This document shows positions 20,600-32,851 of a DNA stretch of 64,000 nt, piece by piece. The stretch is from Aphrophora alni (taxonomy: Eukaryota > Arthropoda > Insecta > Hemiptera > Aphrophoridae), in the NCBI GenBank assembly GCA_963513935.1, contig OY740768.1, forward strand, positions 61,310,004-61,374,003. The letters are read 5' to 3'. The notes beneath the pieces are model-generated. The model saw only the letters and a program-made list of their open reading frames with translations, had not been told where the DNA came from and did not search any database. Made by a program: the position numbers and the translations under genes. The stretch's first letter is position 1, and each line of letters begins with the position of its first letter.

Positions 20600-22570
20600 T
20601 ATTAATTGTAAATAATGACGATATATTTACATAATACCGACAAGAAAAAGGCACTAAAACTTGCGTTAAGATTCTAGTGCTCATTCAAAAAGAAAATTCC
20701 TTATAAAGTTTTTACAAAAAGAATGATTTATTTTCGCTACGTCACTTGTCAGAAAACATCAAAGAAATAACATCAAGAAAAAAATCAAGGATATCACCTC
20801 TTTCGTAATTTTAAGATGGGGCAAGTGAGAGTACAGGGAATTCAGAAATTACGAGAATTTTCGATTTAGAGTAAATACTAAAATCGAATTTTAGTATAGT
20901 ATCGATTTCATTCCAAAAACCTGTTTTAAAGAAAACAGGCTTACCAGTCGCCATAAAAATCTTGTTTCTGTCGAATACGTCAATTGCTATGTTTTTTTTT
21001 AACGCCTCTGGCGATGCCAATTACAGTCGCTGACGTCAGTACAAGTTTAATACTGTATTTTAAAACACCTGCATATCATGTTAATCAATTTTCAATAAAT
21101 TAAAAGGAAATTGAAAACTAAAACTAGGTTGGATAAATTCAGCGGTTAATTAAAAACGATATGCTTGGTGAGAAGTATGATGAAAGGGTTTATTTATCGG
21201 AAATGATAAGAGACAGACATACTTTAGTCAGTGTATTGGCTGAGAGATAGTGTATGTACCTTAATACGCGTGCTTTGTATTGATGATAAGAATAATTCAA
21301 ATCAATGTAGATTTTACACACAAAAATACTTGTTTTTTTCCTAGAAAGTAAAACATTGCGTTTAAAATACAAAAACTAATTGCAAATTATTACTTTTTGT
21401 AAACAAAACCATTTTATCGAAAATTAAATTTTTACTCGTCCGTTGAGGGAGGAGAAGGAGGAGGAAGGTGGTTGGCTACAATTGAGACTCTTTGTATTTA
21501 ATCCCGTTAATATCATTCAAGGGGAAAAGACAATACAAAACCTACCACTAATTATTCAATACACGCCTAAGTAATAATTTCAACAAACGGTGGAAAACAC
21601 TTTCTGACACACCCATTTACAAAACAAAATAATAATAAATAATATTATTTACCAAATGTTTCTTCACATCATGGTATAGCCCTCTGGGAAATTATATAAA
21701 AAAAATTGAGAAACATTTAATTACAGCTATAAAGATGTTTTACTTAGATTATACCATAATTTTTTTTTTAAAGCGAAAATTGTATTTAATTCAATTCGAG
21801 TTATAATGACGGTTGCCATGGTTTATTTTTATTTTTGGTAATTATTCTTGACGGTTATTTTCTTTTCTTTGTAATTTGGCATACAGATTTAGGTCATTAA
21901 TCTTCATATTTCTCAAAAGTTTGAACACAATCAGTACCCGATTTTTAATATTAGGCATTTTGTAATAGCTTCATGAGAAATTTGTTTTTGAGTTTTGACC
22001 GATACCTTTCTATCTGGCAACCCCAAATTTTGATTTACTAAAAAATGGAAAAAAGTCACCGAAATATGACTACTTTGATACGACCACATATCAAATTTGA
22101 TCATTCCACTCGTTTCAACACTGGTGAACTAGAGTCAGACGAAAGATAGACATTCCAAAAACCATGTTTTAGAGGTTTTTATAACAAGGGAAATCTCACG
22201 ATCCACTCATCACACGACCCACCTACTGTATACTACGTAGCCTATTAACTGCGAGAAAGTAAAACTGACCAGCTGAAAGTGCCTAAATTTAAAAATACTA
22301 TGTCCTTCAAAAACCATTTCCTCGATTTTATGTTTTATACAATATTTTATTACTTCAAGCTATAAATAATATAATATTAAACTGTATAAAATCTATTTTC
22401 CCTTTCTTTCATCTTCCCTATCAGGTCTCTATTGACCAACTCTTGTTCTCTTCCGATTCGGTCATAATTCATAATTTTTCACTTTGCAGATATTTTGACT
22501 TCAATCTTTCTTTACAAACAAGCTGATACTGTACAGAAGGACTGACCAATGAACATCAAAATAAAATCAC
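20600..22570. other. No gene; contains a dispersed repeat at about 21870-22180
   Basis: Nothing coding is recognised. The stretch about 21870-22180 (GGTCATTAATCTTCATATTT and downstream AATATGACTACTTTGATACG) is a diverged relative of about 32200-32640, in the same orientation and with the same order of blocks. Both are members of an unidentified repeat family. Confidence 0.45.
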
Positions 22571-23155
22571 AATAAAGTTACAACAGCTGATTATAAAAAT
22601 GGCAGTAAGAAGGTAATTAGCATTGCTAAAGACAGCGCTATATACTGATTGCTGAAACTCTTATGGTATAAAAACATCTTTTGGAATCGTAGTGTACAAT
22701 ACTAAAAACGTCAGTTTGAATCGTTGTTACAACGCCGAACATTCTTATAATGAATTACCTTTATTAATAAAGTTACAACAGCTGATTATAAAAATGGCAG
22801 TAAGAAGGTAATTAGCATGGCTAAAGACAGCGCTATATACTGATTGCTGAAACTCTTATGGTATAAAAACATCATTTGGAATCGTAGTGTACAATACTAA
22901 AAACATCATTTGGAATCGTTGTTACAACGCCGAACATTCTTATAATGAATTACCTTTATTAATAAAGTTACAACAGCTGATTATAAAAATGGCAGTAAGA
23001 AGGTAATTAGCATGGCTAAAGACAGCGCTATATAGTGATTGCTGAAACTCTTACGGTATAAAAACATCATTTGGAATCGTAGTGTACAATACTAAAAACG
23101 TCAGTTTGAATCGTTGTTACAACGCCGAACATTCTTATAAAAAATTACCTTTATT
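22571..23155 (+). repeat. Three tandem copies of a 195-bp unit
   Basis: Units start AATAAAGTTACAACAGCTGA at 22571, 22766 and 22961, an exact 195-bp period. Copies differ by scattered substitutions, and the second has a locally duplicated phrase (AACATCATTTGGAATCG used twice). Each contains the block GGCAGTAAGAAGGTAATTAG. No open frame runs through the array. Confidence 0.95.
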
Positions 23156-23206
23156 AATAATTTTTTAATATGGCAAAATAAGTGCAAACAATTTAAAATT
23201 TATTTA

Positions 23207-23440
23207 TCTATACCATTATATAAAAATCTAATTGTGTCTGTCTGTGTGTTACTCAATCACGTAAAAACTACTGGACCCATTGTGCTGAAATTGTACATGG
23301 ACATTCTTAGGGTCCCTGGTTAACACATAGGGTTTTTTTATTTATAAATTCCATCAGAGTACCGCCCCACTGACCTTGAAAACTACCTTAAAACTCAATA
23401 TAAATACACGTCAACCCCCTACGAAGGACGGATACTCAGG
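23207..23440 (+). repeat. Helitron-5'-end-like dispersed repeat, copy 1
   Basis: Begins TCTATACCATTATATAAAAA directly after an A, then a CTGTCTGTGTG tract and ACGTAAAAACTACTGGACCC. This pattern (A|TC start, AT-rich then CTGTCTG, then ACTACTGGACC) resembles the 5' part of many insect Helitrons from memory. An inverted copy lies at 32852-33083. Past 23440 the two copies no longer match. Confidence 0.55.
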
Positions 23441-25665
23441 TAGTAAAATAATAATTTTTATTAGAAATGTCTACGTGATCAAATATTGTTTTACAAGATG
23501 CAATATTGCAATCTTGTTTATGGTCTTGGATAACTTTTATGGAGACTATGAACGTGGGATTATCATTAGCCACAATTATTTTTATTTTTGGCATATAGTC
23601 TATGCAGTATAAGAGACGGTTATGGGGGTGGATAAAAAAAAGTCGATATCTGTTCATAAATAGTGGGGTACACAGAGTACAAAACAGTACTTTTTGGCGT
23701 GACGTGTGTCTGGCGTCTGACCAATGATCTATGGCCCAAACGAGTGGACCTTTTGGATTTTCGTCAGTTTTGTTATAACTAAAATTTAATGTTGCTCATA
23801 TGTAGAATTGTTTTGTTTGGTTAGTATTTCGATTGTGAATGGGTATTTAGTTTGTGCAATGCTTTTGCACAGTTTGTTATTCATCGAGTCGCAATTTGTC
23901 AATTGGGTAATTAAAGTTATTAATTGTTTCGATGAATAAAAACATTCATATACAGCCTATTATTTGCCGACAATTTCTATTCATAGTAAGTACAGACTAT
24001 GTAGGTCTTTCTAAACGTGTCGAAGAGTATTTGAATAAAAAATTAAAGTTTGCAGAAAAGATTAAAGTCCTACGATAAATTAAATAACCTTGGCACGCAG
24101 CTACATAGCGCTGACGCAAGTCAATTTCCTTATTGGAGACAAAACAGTTGTGTATAGAATACCCAAACTGCAAAATAATACAACTATGATTTTATACAAT
24201 TTGTCCAACCTTTAGTACTTCCCAACAATTTATTTTAACATTTTTATTATTCCCAAGCACCAAACGGCCGCATTTTGCTTCACTTTGATTTTAGAACTGT
24301 GTATACATTTTGAACAAAAAGTTACAAAAATTGCGACCTTACATATTACATAGGTGTTATTTAACACTATTAGAGTTGATGTAATCTGTTCTTCTTACTT
24401 TCACACAAACAAGTAGTATAATATAGAGAAAGTTGTGGGGTTGGTTAAAAAACTCAATCAATATCGAATGTTTTGCGGTTATATCCATTTGGAAGTCCAT
24501 CCGTCTTCTGTCCGGTGTTCTACAGCCCAAACGGGTAAACAGATTTAAAAAAAATTTGGTATGTGGGCTGACCACATCTCGAGATTTTTAATTCATTTAG
24601 GTAGCATTATTTAAGGGTCGAATCTAGTACCATCACGTCCACTCTACTAATTAATACCAAGGTTATAAGAAAAATAAATACAAAATTATCAGCTCTAACT
24701 ATTTTGATCAAATTTTACTAAGTTTAGCCGCTAAGTACACAAAAAAACTGTATTGTCTCCAAATGGCAGTTCGTGAGTTGTCAGTAAAAATTAAAAAATC
24801 GCCCATGGGGCGTCCATGGTCCGTGTCCACACAATTATGTACAGTAAGAAACTTATTTTGATAAGAACTAAAACACTACAGAGCATATGATTGATACAAC
24901 GTCACAGTGTGTTCAATGTAAATTACCTTTAATTTCAATGTCGGAACTCATTATTACACACTACGGAAATAATTACAATGACCAAACTTAAACCCGGCGT
25001 TTCGGGAGACTGGGGGCTACTAAGATTGGCCGAGCTGCCACATTGCTAAGATATTTCCGGCGTACGAAGTCCGATGCCAAATTTCTTCCTACACTACATA
25101 TCAAAGATAGTCATTTATTAGAATAAATGCAAAAGTTGGCAGGGAACACAAACAAAACAAAATGCACAATTTCCTTTCCGGCAATAGTTGGAAATCATAA
25201 TTTAGTTTTTCAAATTACTGTACTTATTAATTTTTGTTTGTTTTTAAAGAAAAGCGTCTTCATTTTGATTCTTATCCAAGATTTAAATCAGTCATTGACC
25301 GGTCTACTCCACTTTGCATATAATGAAACAAATAAAAATGCAACCAACAACAATTAACCCTGTAACATATTACATGAGGATACTAAAGATATTTTTCATT
25401 AGGAAACAAAAACATTCAACAACTTTAGAATTGATTATCAAATACTACGGTATATTGTCTACAACAAAGTAGCCAACTGCAAAATGTATTTCCTTTTTAA
25501 TCAACATAAGATAGTAAGTAAATCTATGAGCTTAATTTTTAAAGAATAAAGTAACCAGGGAGAGTGTCAAATTAGATGAAGGACGAATTCGTATTAAAAT
25601 GCGATTGTGAACCTAACAGATTTCAAATAAGTCCCAGAATTAAGATATACTGTACATCGGTGTAT
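23441..25665. other. AT-rich sequence without a recognisable gene
   Basis: No gene supported. Two places (near 23715-23760 and 24500-24590) contain GTCTG(G)CGTCTGACC- or CCAAACGGGTAAACAG-type phrases seen in degraded insect repeats. A GC-richer block at 24985-25075 has no recognised identity. Confidence 0.45.
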
Positions 25666-25674
25666 AATTACAGT

Positions 25675-26030
25675 TTATTGTGTGATTTGTAAACATGTCC
25701 TCTGTGTAAACAATTTCAGTTCTTTGTACGTTGTCAAGAAACAAATTCTATATGTTAAAAATTTCACAGTTCTTTGTGTGCGTTCTCAAGAAGATATTCC
25801 TTGATTGAACAATGTTCCAGACCTTTGTGTATTCTCGAAAAGGTGATGTCTGTGCAAACAATTGTAGTTATCCGTGACTTCTGAAGAAACATAATCTTTG
25901 CTCGAGGAACATATTTCTTGTATGAACAATTTCACAGTTTTATATGAAATATCGAGCAATATATATGTTCTGTGTGTTCTCGAGAAAAACGATGTCTGTA
26001 TAAATAATTACTGCGTGTGTTCTAAAGACT
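25675..26030. repeat. Degenerate tandem repeat region
   Basis: The phrases AACAATTTCAG, TTCTTTGTGTG, TTCTCAAGAAG and GATGTCTGTG recur at irregular intervals of about 65-80 bp. The copies are too diverged to give a clean period. Many contain short self-complementary stretches such as TTCTCGAGAA. Confidence 0.45.
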
Positions 26031-26164
26031 GGTTTAGTAAATAACTTTAGGGTTTTTCATATAACTACAAAAATGTAAATTTCTAGTTTGATATTACTTT
26101 CCTAAGCAACAAATGCAAACTCAATATTAGAAGATATAAGCATGTTTGTCTAATCAAAGGCGTT

Positions 26165-26575
26165 ATACATTAATTAAATTATTCCATACAGAATATATTC
26201 GAAAATTATGTTTTATGAGTTCAATGCACCGGTGCATATATTAGGCAAATGGTTGTGACGGAGCAATTGATCAAATGAACATTTAGAAATGTCTATTGTG
26301 TCTGTCTTGTGGTGTTATATCCATTTGCATAATCTATAGATAAACTGGCATTGTTTACCAGTCTATTATCAGAAATATTATACATCACTTAAATTATTCC
26401 ATACAGAATATATTCGAAAATTATGTTTTATGAGTTCAATGCACCGGTGCATATATTAGGCAAAAGGGTTGTGACGGAGCAATTGATCAAATGAACATTT
26501 AGAAATGTCAATGATGTTATATACCAGTTGCATACATCTATAGATAAAGTGGCATTGTTTACCAGTCTATTATCT
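26165..26575 (+). repeat. Tandem duplication, period 215 bp
   Basis: AAATTATTCCATACAGAATA starts at 26176 and again at 26391. The following block through GCACCGGTGCATATATTAGG and GCAATTGATCAAATGAAC is repeated with few changes, then TGGCATTGTTTACCAGTC. Nearly two full copies are present. The palindrome GCACCGGTGC lies in both. Confidence 0.9.
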
Positions 26576-26579
26576 GTAA

Positions 26580-27327
26580 AGTAACGTAAACATGTCATCG
26601 AAAGTTGATGTTGTAAACCACAATAGTTGTTCGTGTCTAAACATAGGTTAGACTTGTATGCTCTTTGTATGACGTAATGATTATGCGGTATAGTGATGTC
26701 AAAGATATGGAGTGTGAATGTAGAAGACTTTCACACTCTTTAATGTCTTTCCATTAAAAAATATTTAAAGAAAGAGAAAAGAACGAGCAAATATGAGGTA
26801 ATACAAACATAAATGATAGGCGTAAAAAGAGGTTAAAAGGTCAAAACTTATTAAACGATTCAAAATAGTTTTGAAACCAGAGACAACATTGTTTGATCTC
26901 GCTATTTAGTCTGTTTTATGACAGAGTTTTCAATACTCATTAACGCGTTGTTGGGTTGCGAACCTTGTACAGTTTTTACCACGTTTTTATTAGTTCGGTT
27001 TCCGTTATATCTGTCTGTCTGTCCGGGTGGAATTTTGCAATCGAGTTTTAACTAGCTTCCCGATAAGCGAGAGACCTGAAATTTTGAACATAGGTCAGAA
27101 TTGGATGACAATACAATATTCAGTTGATTTCTTGTCTCTACATTTGATTAAACAATAGTTGTTTAAACAAATGAAAATTGGCCAATGAGATGTTTTTCAT
27201 ATATTGAGTCTCAACAATATATACAAAACCGATTGAAATCTTTCACCCGGACATAAGACTAAAAAACAGAAAATAATAAATCAAATATTTTTTTTTTAAA
27301 TTTTTTGAACATAGGCTACCACGTTTT
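26580..27327. other. AT-rich sequence without a recognisable gene
   Basis: No gene or element ends seen. A CTGTCTGTCTGTCCGGGTGG phrase near 27010 suggests a degraded repeat. Confidence 0.45.
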
Positions 27328-27329
27328 TA

Positions 27330-27677
27330 AAACGGACTAAAAAGTATAAAACAATTTTTCCTCACCCTTCTACAATTTTGAGGGAGGATTGTTAGTGGCT
27401 ATAAATATATTTGGAATACTAGGAGAGAAAAACGTGGGGCGCAGGCAATCTATAATAGTTAAGGAGTAAATATATTACTCTAAATTACAGTGAATCTCAA
27501 TTACGATTCAATGAAATTAGCTGTGAATTCATCCGGATCGTCTACTTGTGATTATTTACTGGCTGTGCCCCACGTTTTTCTGTCCAAGTATTCCAAATAT
27601 ATCCATAGCCACTAACAACCCTCCCTCAAAATTGTAGAAGGGTCATGAAAAATTATTTTATACTTGTTAGTCCGTTT
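27330..27677. mobile_element. Palindromic MITE, Tc1/mariner-type TA target
   Basis: Two arms of about 115 bp (27330-27444 and 27563-27677) are near reverse complements. Both outer ends are AAACGGACTA and both inner ends are near AAAAACGTGGGGCGCAG. The spacer is about 118 bp. A TA dinucleotide borders each end (27328-27329 and 27678-27679), the target duplication of Tc1/mariner elements. There is no coding capacity, so it is a non-autonomous copy. Arms differ by roughly one base in ten, so it is not new. Confidence 0.8.
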
Positions 27678-28265
27678 TATTATTTTCATGTTTCCACATC
27701 CAACATGAGCGTCTAGATTAACCTTGGACCGTAGTAAGGTGTCACTAAACAAAACACTCACAGGGTTGATTGTAATATGCCATTTTTGTTTTGATTTTAA
27801 CTTTAAAAAATGCTGTAAAGACGTGTAAATTAAGTAAACCTTTCTTGCCTTTTTTACTAGTTTATTTTAGTAAACGGTAAATTTTATAGCATAAATGTTT
27901 CTTAACGATGTATCTGTAACAATGCATTACAGTTTTAAAAAGAGCTGGAATAAAATAATAGAAAATAGTCAACCTAATTGTAAAGTAAACCTTCAATTGC
28001 GGAAAGGGTGAATTCATTCAGTTATTTTAAATATTTGATCTCATTTTCTTTTTTTTCTTTTGAGGCTAAAAACCTCTCGATAATATCGGCCGAAAATAAA
28101 AGAATAGCATAGAATAGTAAGTCTCTAATTCTCAATAGAGTTAAGGCCTTTTCACACCGGCGTACTGAACGTCCTGGACGTTTGGTACGTTTTTGTCAAA
28201 ATAAATCGCTGCCCATGCTATCAAATGGGACAGTTCACACCGCGCGTACAGAACGTTCCGAACGT

Positions 28266-28775
28266 CAGGGCCGGATTTAGAAAATACAGGCCCCTAGGCT
28301 CTACCTGTGGTGCGGGCCCTTGGCTCGTGGAGCATCGGGGGGTTTGGGGAGTATGGAATAATTTGAAAATTTTGATTTTTAAAGGAATTTGCACCAAATA
28401 TTCTGCATTGTCTGGCCTGAAAATATTAATGCTTCGTCAGTTATAAAATAATTTTTGTACCCATTTGGATGAGAAAATGTAAGACATTAGAAAACTTTAA
28501 TATCGTTAATTTATAACTCAGGTTATTTTAGGTAAAGATAAGCCACAAAAGTAAACATAATTTTAACACTTTATTGTACGTTGGTAAGTCTACAAGAAAA
28601 GTACAAGTCAATATTAAGTACTTATGAATAAATCTTTTTTTTAATATTAAATGTACTGCGAATCATGTTCACTTCAGTCACTCTTGCTGATTGGTTTCCG
28701 TCTAAGCTTCTCTGTAATGAAGGGTGCGGGCCCCTAGGCGCGCGCCTATGTCGCCTATGCTTAAATCCGGCCCTG
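28266..28775. mobile_element. Non-autonomous hAT element nested in the Harbinger element
   Basis: The ends are CAGGGCCGGATTTAG and its inverse CTTAAATCCGGCCCTG, a terminal repeat of hAT type. A perfect 8-bp direct duplication CCGAACGT flanks it (28258-28265 and 28776-28783), the hAT length. Its 510 bp encode nothing recognisable. Inner sequence near both ends (CAGGCCCCTAGG and CGGGCCCCTAGGC) is also related. It inserted after the Harbinger-like element was in place. Confidence 0.92.
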
Positions 28776-28970
28776 CCGAACGTCCTGGACGTCCGCGACG
28801 GTTTTCGGAGGATCGCTCGGAGAGTGATTTTCCACAAACGTCCAGGGCCTAGTGCATGCGCAATGAACACTTCAGAACCACGTGCTCCGCTCTCCTCATT
28901 TCTGTATTCTGCAAAACCCCGCGTCATCTGCAGTGTGTTTGTTGTTGCTGGTGTTCTGTGCGTTTGTACC

Positions 28971-29097
28971 ATGGAAGCGTTGATGGAGGAAGTTCGTGAT
29001 CATCCTGTAATCTGGGACACAACCCTAGAAATATACAGGGACCAGGTTATGAAGAACGCAGCGTGGGAGGAGATTGCTGCAAATCTTCAGAAAGATA
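28971..29097 (+). CDS. MADF-domain protein, first exon (Harbinger accessory gene)
   Basis: The ATG at 28971 lies in a good context (GTACCATGG) and opens MEALMEEVRDHPVIWD, then NAAWEEIAANL, the start of a MADF (Myb/SANT-like) domain. The frame continues to a likely splice donor, ATA|GTAAGT, at 29098. No second exon is identifiable before the element ends at 29543, so the gene may be incomplete. Role by family: DNA-binding partner of Harbinger transposase. It is unlike the MADF gene at 17366 in sequence, so the two elements are from different families. Confidence 0.6.
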
Positions 29098-29549
29098 GTA
29101 AGTTGTCATTTACTGTAATGTAATAACATTAGAGCAACGATTATATATTTATATTGTTATTTAATGGAAGTCATCATAGTATAATTAATTAATGACCTTA
29201 TTTTATATTAGTTTTACTAAAGGGACTAAACTAATACTTTTAAACTAAAACTCCCTCTTCCGTTTTTTATTTATGGGATGTATCCATTTACTTCTTTTTG
29301 TTAACGAATATAATAATACTAAGTCGTCATCACTATCACTACTCGACTCGTTCATCGACGGAACAGAAAACCCGGTCTCACACCAAAGAACAACTACACT
29401 GAGTGAGAGGTGGCACTTGACTGATCCTCATGAGCGAATAAGTGGACGTTTGGTACGTTGCTGGGCGGTGTGAATGGGGCGCGTACACGTCCCAAACGTT
29501 CCAAACTTCCAGGACGTTCAGTACGCCGGTGTGAAAAGGCCTTTTAACG

Positions 29550-31036
29550 TAGGAAAAATAACAAGAGTTGGTCAAGCGGGACCTGATAAGAGAGGGATCT
29601 AATCCAAGAATAGATAAAGAATGTTGTAGATCCAACTAGGCACCCTCGCTTTCAAAGTGTCACCGTTAAGATACAGTATAAACTAGCCTCAGTTCCCGTT
29701 TCTATTTTTTTAATAAATGGAATAAAATATACATAAGTCCTTAAAAGTTTACAAAATGCATTCAGTACTTATAGAAAACTACAATTTTATTAGTTATATT
29801 ACATAAGTCCATTTTCTAAAAATCAGCAAAAACGGACTCTAAATATTTTCTTCTTTTGTTTTGTCATATAAACTTAGTACAGGAGGAATTATTAAAGCAT
29901 CTCTGTTGTCTGTACAGCGGAGTCTCTCAGTTCAAATTGATGGTCTGATGTTAATCACATTTGGTATTTGGAGAATATCTCGGAACTCAATATGGGGGTA
30001 GCTATCAAATGATTTTGATGAAATTTCACTAAAATGTAACCTTTAAGGGGTCACACAAAACGTAAACTATCTCTCCCAATATACCCTTTGCCATGGCACT
30101 GTTATAAAAAAAAGGAGTTATAATCCCAAAATCAAATTTCAAATTTGATTTCTTTCAAATTTTAATGAAATATGAAAATTTAAATCCAAACGTGCAAAAG
30201 TAAGTTACGGTTCTAGAATAATGGAGAAAAATAATAATGTACCTTGATAGCTGTCATAAAAAATTGATTTTAATCAAATACGATATATGTTCATGACACA
30301 AGCGAAGCAAGTTTAGACCTTATCACACTTTTTTTTGAAAAAAACGGCGTACAGGGTTTAAAAAAAATTTTTTTACTGACAACTACCGAACTGAAAATTT
30401 TGGTGAAGGATAGTTTTGATGGGTTTTTATTAGGTTGCGGGTATGGACAAGTTTAAAAGTTTGTGCAATGTTCCTCTTTCTTACTGAAACAAAGCCAGAA
30501 CGTAGTAACAGTTAAAACTATTTATTTTATATTTCTTTCTAACTTAATATTTCCAAATTACCACTGTAGACTACTTACTTCCAAAAGGAATATTATTAAT
30601 TGATTATAAATTGTTTTTGTCTTACAGTGACAAACAGGCCACTATTTCTCTACTCATCAAGACTTTACGACCCCCCCCCCCAACCACACACCCAAACTAA
30701 GGTTTCAAATCTGAACTTTTTATTTCAATTATTAACTAAAAAGAGAACCTGATACTTTGTTGTAGCCTACTCTATATAGATTTATGTAAGAGGGTCACGG
30801 AAAGCTACTGTAACATTTTTATTATTAATCATAAGAAACTTTTGGGGATAAGATATGTCAAGCCAATCCATACGACCTTAGGATTACAGGTCTGTGTTGC
30901 AACGAATTTAACTCCAATGGTAGATGTTCTGCTAATTTAGAAGAAAAGTTTAATGATTATGAAGCAAGTCGAGTAGAGCAACAATCTTTACGACAAGTAA
31001 GTAACAACGAACTAATTTAACTACTACTTGTTTATT
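29550..31036. other. AT-rich sequence without a recognisable gene
   Basis: No gene supported. The part about 29960-30450 looks like the same degenerate repeat family as 14260-14630, with phrases such as GATTTTGATGAAATTTCAC and CTGACAACTACCGAACTGAA. A run of 11 C lies near 30671-30681. Confidence 0.45.
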
Positions 31037-32079
31037 GTGTTAATTTGACTGGGTTGCTTTTCATTAGTACTTCCTGTGCAAAAACATTGCAAATTGTCAT
31101 CACTCGTCCATCCCCAATACACAACCAAAACTGTTGATTTGACTGCGTTGCTTTTCATTGGTACTTACTGTGCAAAAACATTGCAAATTGTCATCACTCG
31201 TCCATCCCCAATACACAACCAAAACTGTTGATTTGACTGCGTTGCTTTTCATTGGTACTTACTGTGCAAAAACATTGCAAATTGTCATCACTCGTCCATC
31301 CCCAATACACAACCAAAACTGTTGATTTGACTGCGTTGCTTTTCATTGGTACTTACTGTGCAAAAACATTGCAAATTGTCATCACTCGTCCATCCCCAAT
31401 ACACAACCAAAACTGTTGATTTGACTGCGTTGCTTTTCATTGGTACTTACTGTGCAAAAACATTGCAAATTGTCATCACTCGTCCATCCCCAATACACAA
31501 CCAAAACTGTTGATTTGACTGCGTTGCTTTTCATTGGTACTTACTGTGCAAAAACATTGCAAATTGTCATCACTCGTCCATCCTCAAAACACAACCAAAA
31601 CTGTTGATTTGACTGCGTTGCTTTTCATTAGTACTTACTGTGCAAAAACATTGCAAATTGTCATCACTCGTCCATCCCCAATACACAACCAAAACTGTTG
31701 ATTTGACTGCGTTGCTTTTCATTGGTACTTACTGTGCAAAAACATTGCAAATTGTCATCACTCGTCCATCCCCAATACACAACCAAAACTGTTGATTTGA
31801 CTGCGTTGCTTTTCATTGGTACTTACTGTGCAAAAACATTGCAAATTGTCATCACTCGTCCATCCCCAAAACACAACCAAAACTGTTGATTTGACTGCGT
31901 TGCTTTTCATTGGTACTTACTGTGCAAAAACATTGCAAATTGTCATCACTCGTCCATCCCCAAAACACAACCAAAACTGTTGATTTGACTGCGTTGCTTT
32001 TCATTGGTACTTACTGTGCAAAAACATTGCAAATTGTCATCACTCGTCCATCCCCAAAACACAACCAAAACTGTTGATT
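31037..32079 (+). repeat. 94-bp minisatellite, eleven copies
   Basis: The unit starts CTGTTGATTTGACTGCGTTG and has an exact 94-bp period; copies begin near 31037 (diverged), 31131, 31225, 31319 and so on to 32071, where a partial unit ends. Most copies are identical. Copy 1 has several changes. CAAAACAC in place of CAATACAC is found in copies 6, 9, 10 and 11, a sign of recent local amplification. No open frame runs through it. Confidence 0.97.
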
Positions 32080-32851
32080 CTTGCTTCGTTTTGCGATAAA
32101 CACGTCCTTAGTGTAAGGGTATTTCATTAAAATTGAACTCTTAATAAATTGGTTGCTCATTTGGTTTTTTACCATTATTCCGGAACCGTAATACTTTTTT
32201 CTTGCAATTTCGCACTTGGATTTGGGTAATTAATCTTCACATTTTACTAAAATGTTATGGAATTCGATAAAGCAAATTTTTAAAAATTACACCATTTATT
32301 GGTTTATTGGCTGTTGCCCCATTGCCGATTTTCTGTTGTTTCTTACCGATATTTCATGAACCAGCATTGTTTTTTAAGAGATAGCGACAAATATGTATTT
32401 TTGTTTAAACCCTTGGAGAAATTGTTATCAAAACCGTTTGAGCCGATTTTGAGAAAATCAGAAGTTTGTGATTTGTTTTTTTTTCCTTTTGGCAGTTATC
32501 ATAAAAAAATTGGAATTATCGAAAAAAAAATGGAATCTCGCGATATGACTAAACTGTGCTCACATACCAAATAGGAATAAAATCGGTCTACGCGTATACA
32601 GAGATCATTCCAAAACCCATTATTTCTGGGCTCAGGAGACCTCAATACCTGCACAAACTTGACTTTTTGAACCAACAGATAAAATTCTCTATATATGAGA
32701 AAGTGAAAGAAATTTTTTTTTATGACAAACTGTTATAAAAATATATAAAGAACATTTGAAGAACTGAAAGTGTGTAAACTTCTGCAAACATTTAACAAAA
32801 TAAAAAATAAATTTCGTTCTACCGAAACATAATATAAAATACATGCAGAGT
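32080..32851 (+). repeat. Dispersed repeat related to 21870-22180; no gene
   Basis: About 32200-32640 shares block order with about 21870-22180: GGGTAATTAATCTTCACATT, then CTTACCGATATTTCATG, then CGATATGACTAAACTGTG and ATTCCAAAACCC. Identity is low. The origin is unknown. Short open frames here overlap the repeat and show no protein-like pattern. Confidence 0.4.

Larger units (their letters stand above)
28143..29543. mobile_element. Second PIF/Harbinger-like element, split by a hAT insertion
   Basis: The left end AAGGCCTTTTCACACCGGCG (then TACTGAACGTCCTGGACG) is matched by its reverse complement at the right end (29500-29543). TT(A) lies outside both ends, in keeping with the TTA/TAA target of PIF/Harbinger. 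It holds a MADF-domain exon on plus and no transposase. Without the nested 510-bp hAT element and one copy of its target duplication it would be about 880 bp long. Many internal GGACGT and AACGT motifs repeat near the two ends, as expected for transposase or MADF binding sites (inference). Confidence 0.75.

Noticed and set aside
31037..32079. CRISPR-like array of repeats and spacers
   Set aside because: The whole 94-bp unit is repeated with no variable spacers, and the context is eukaryotic; it is a minisatellite.
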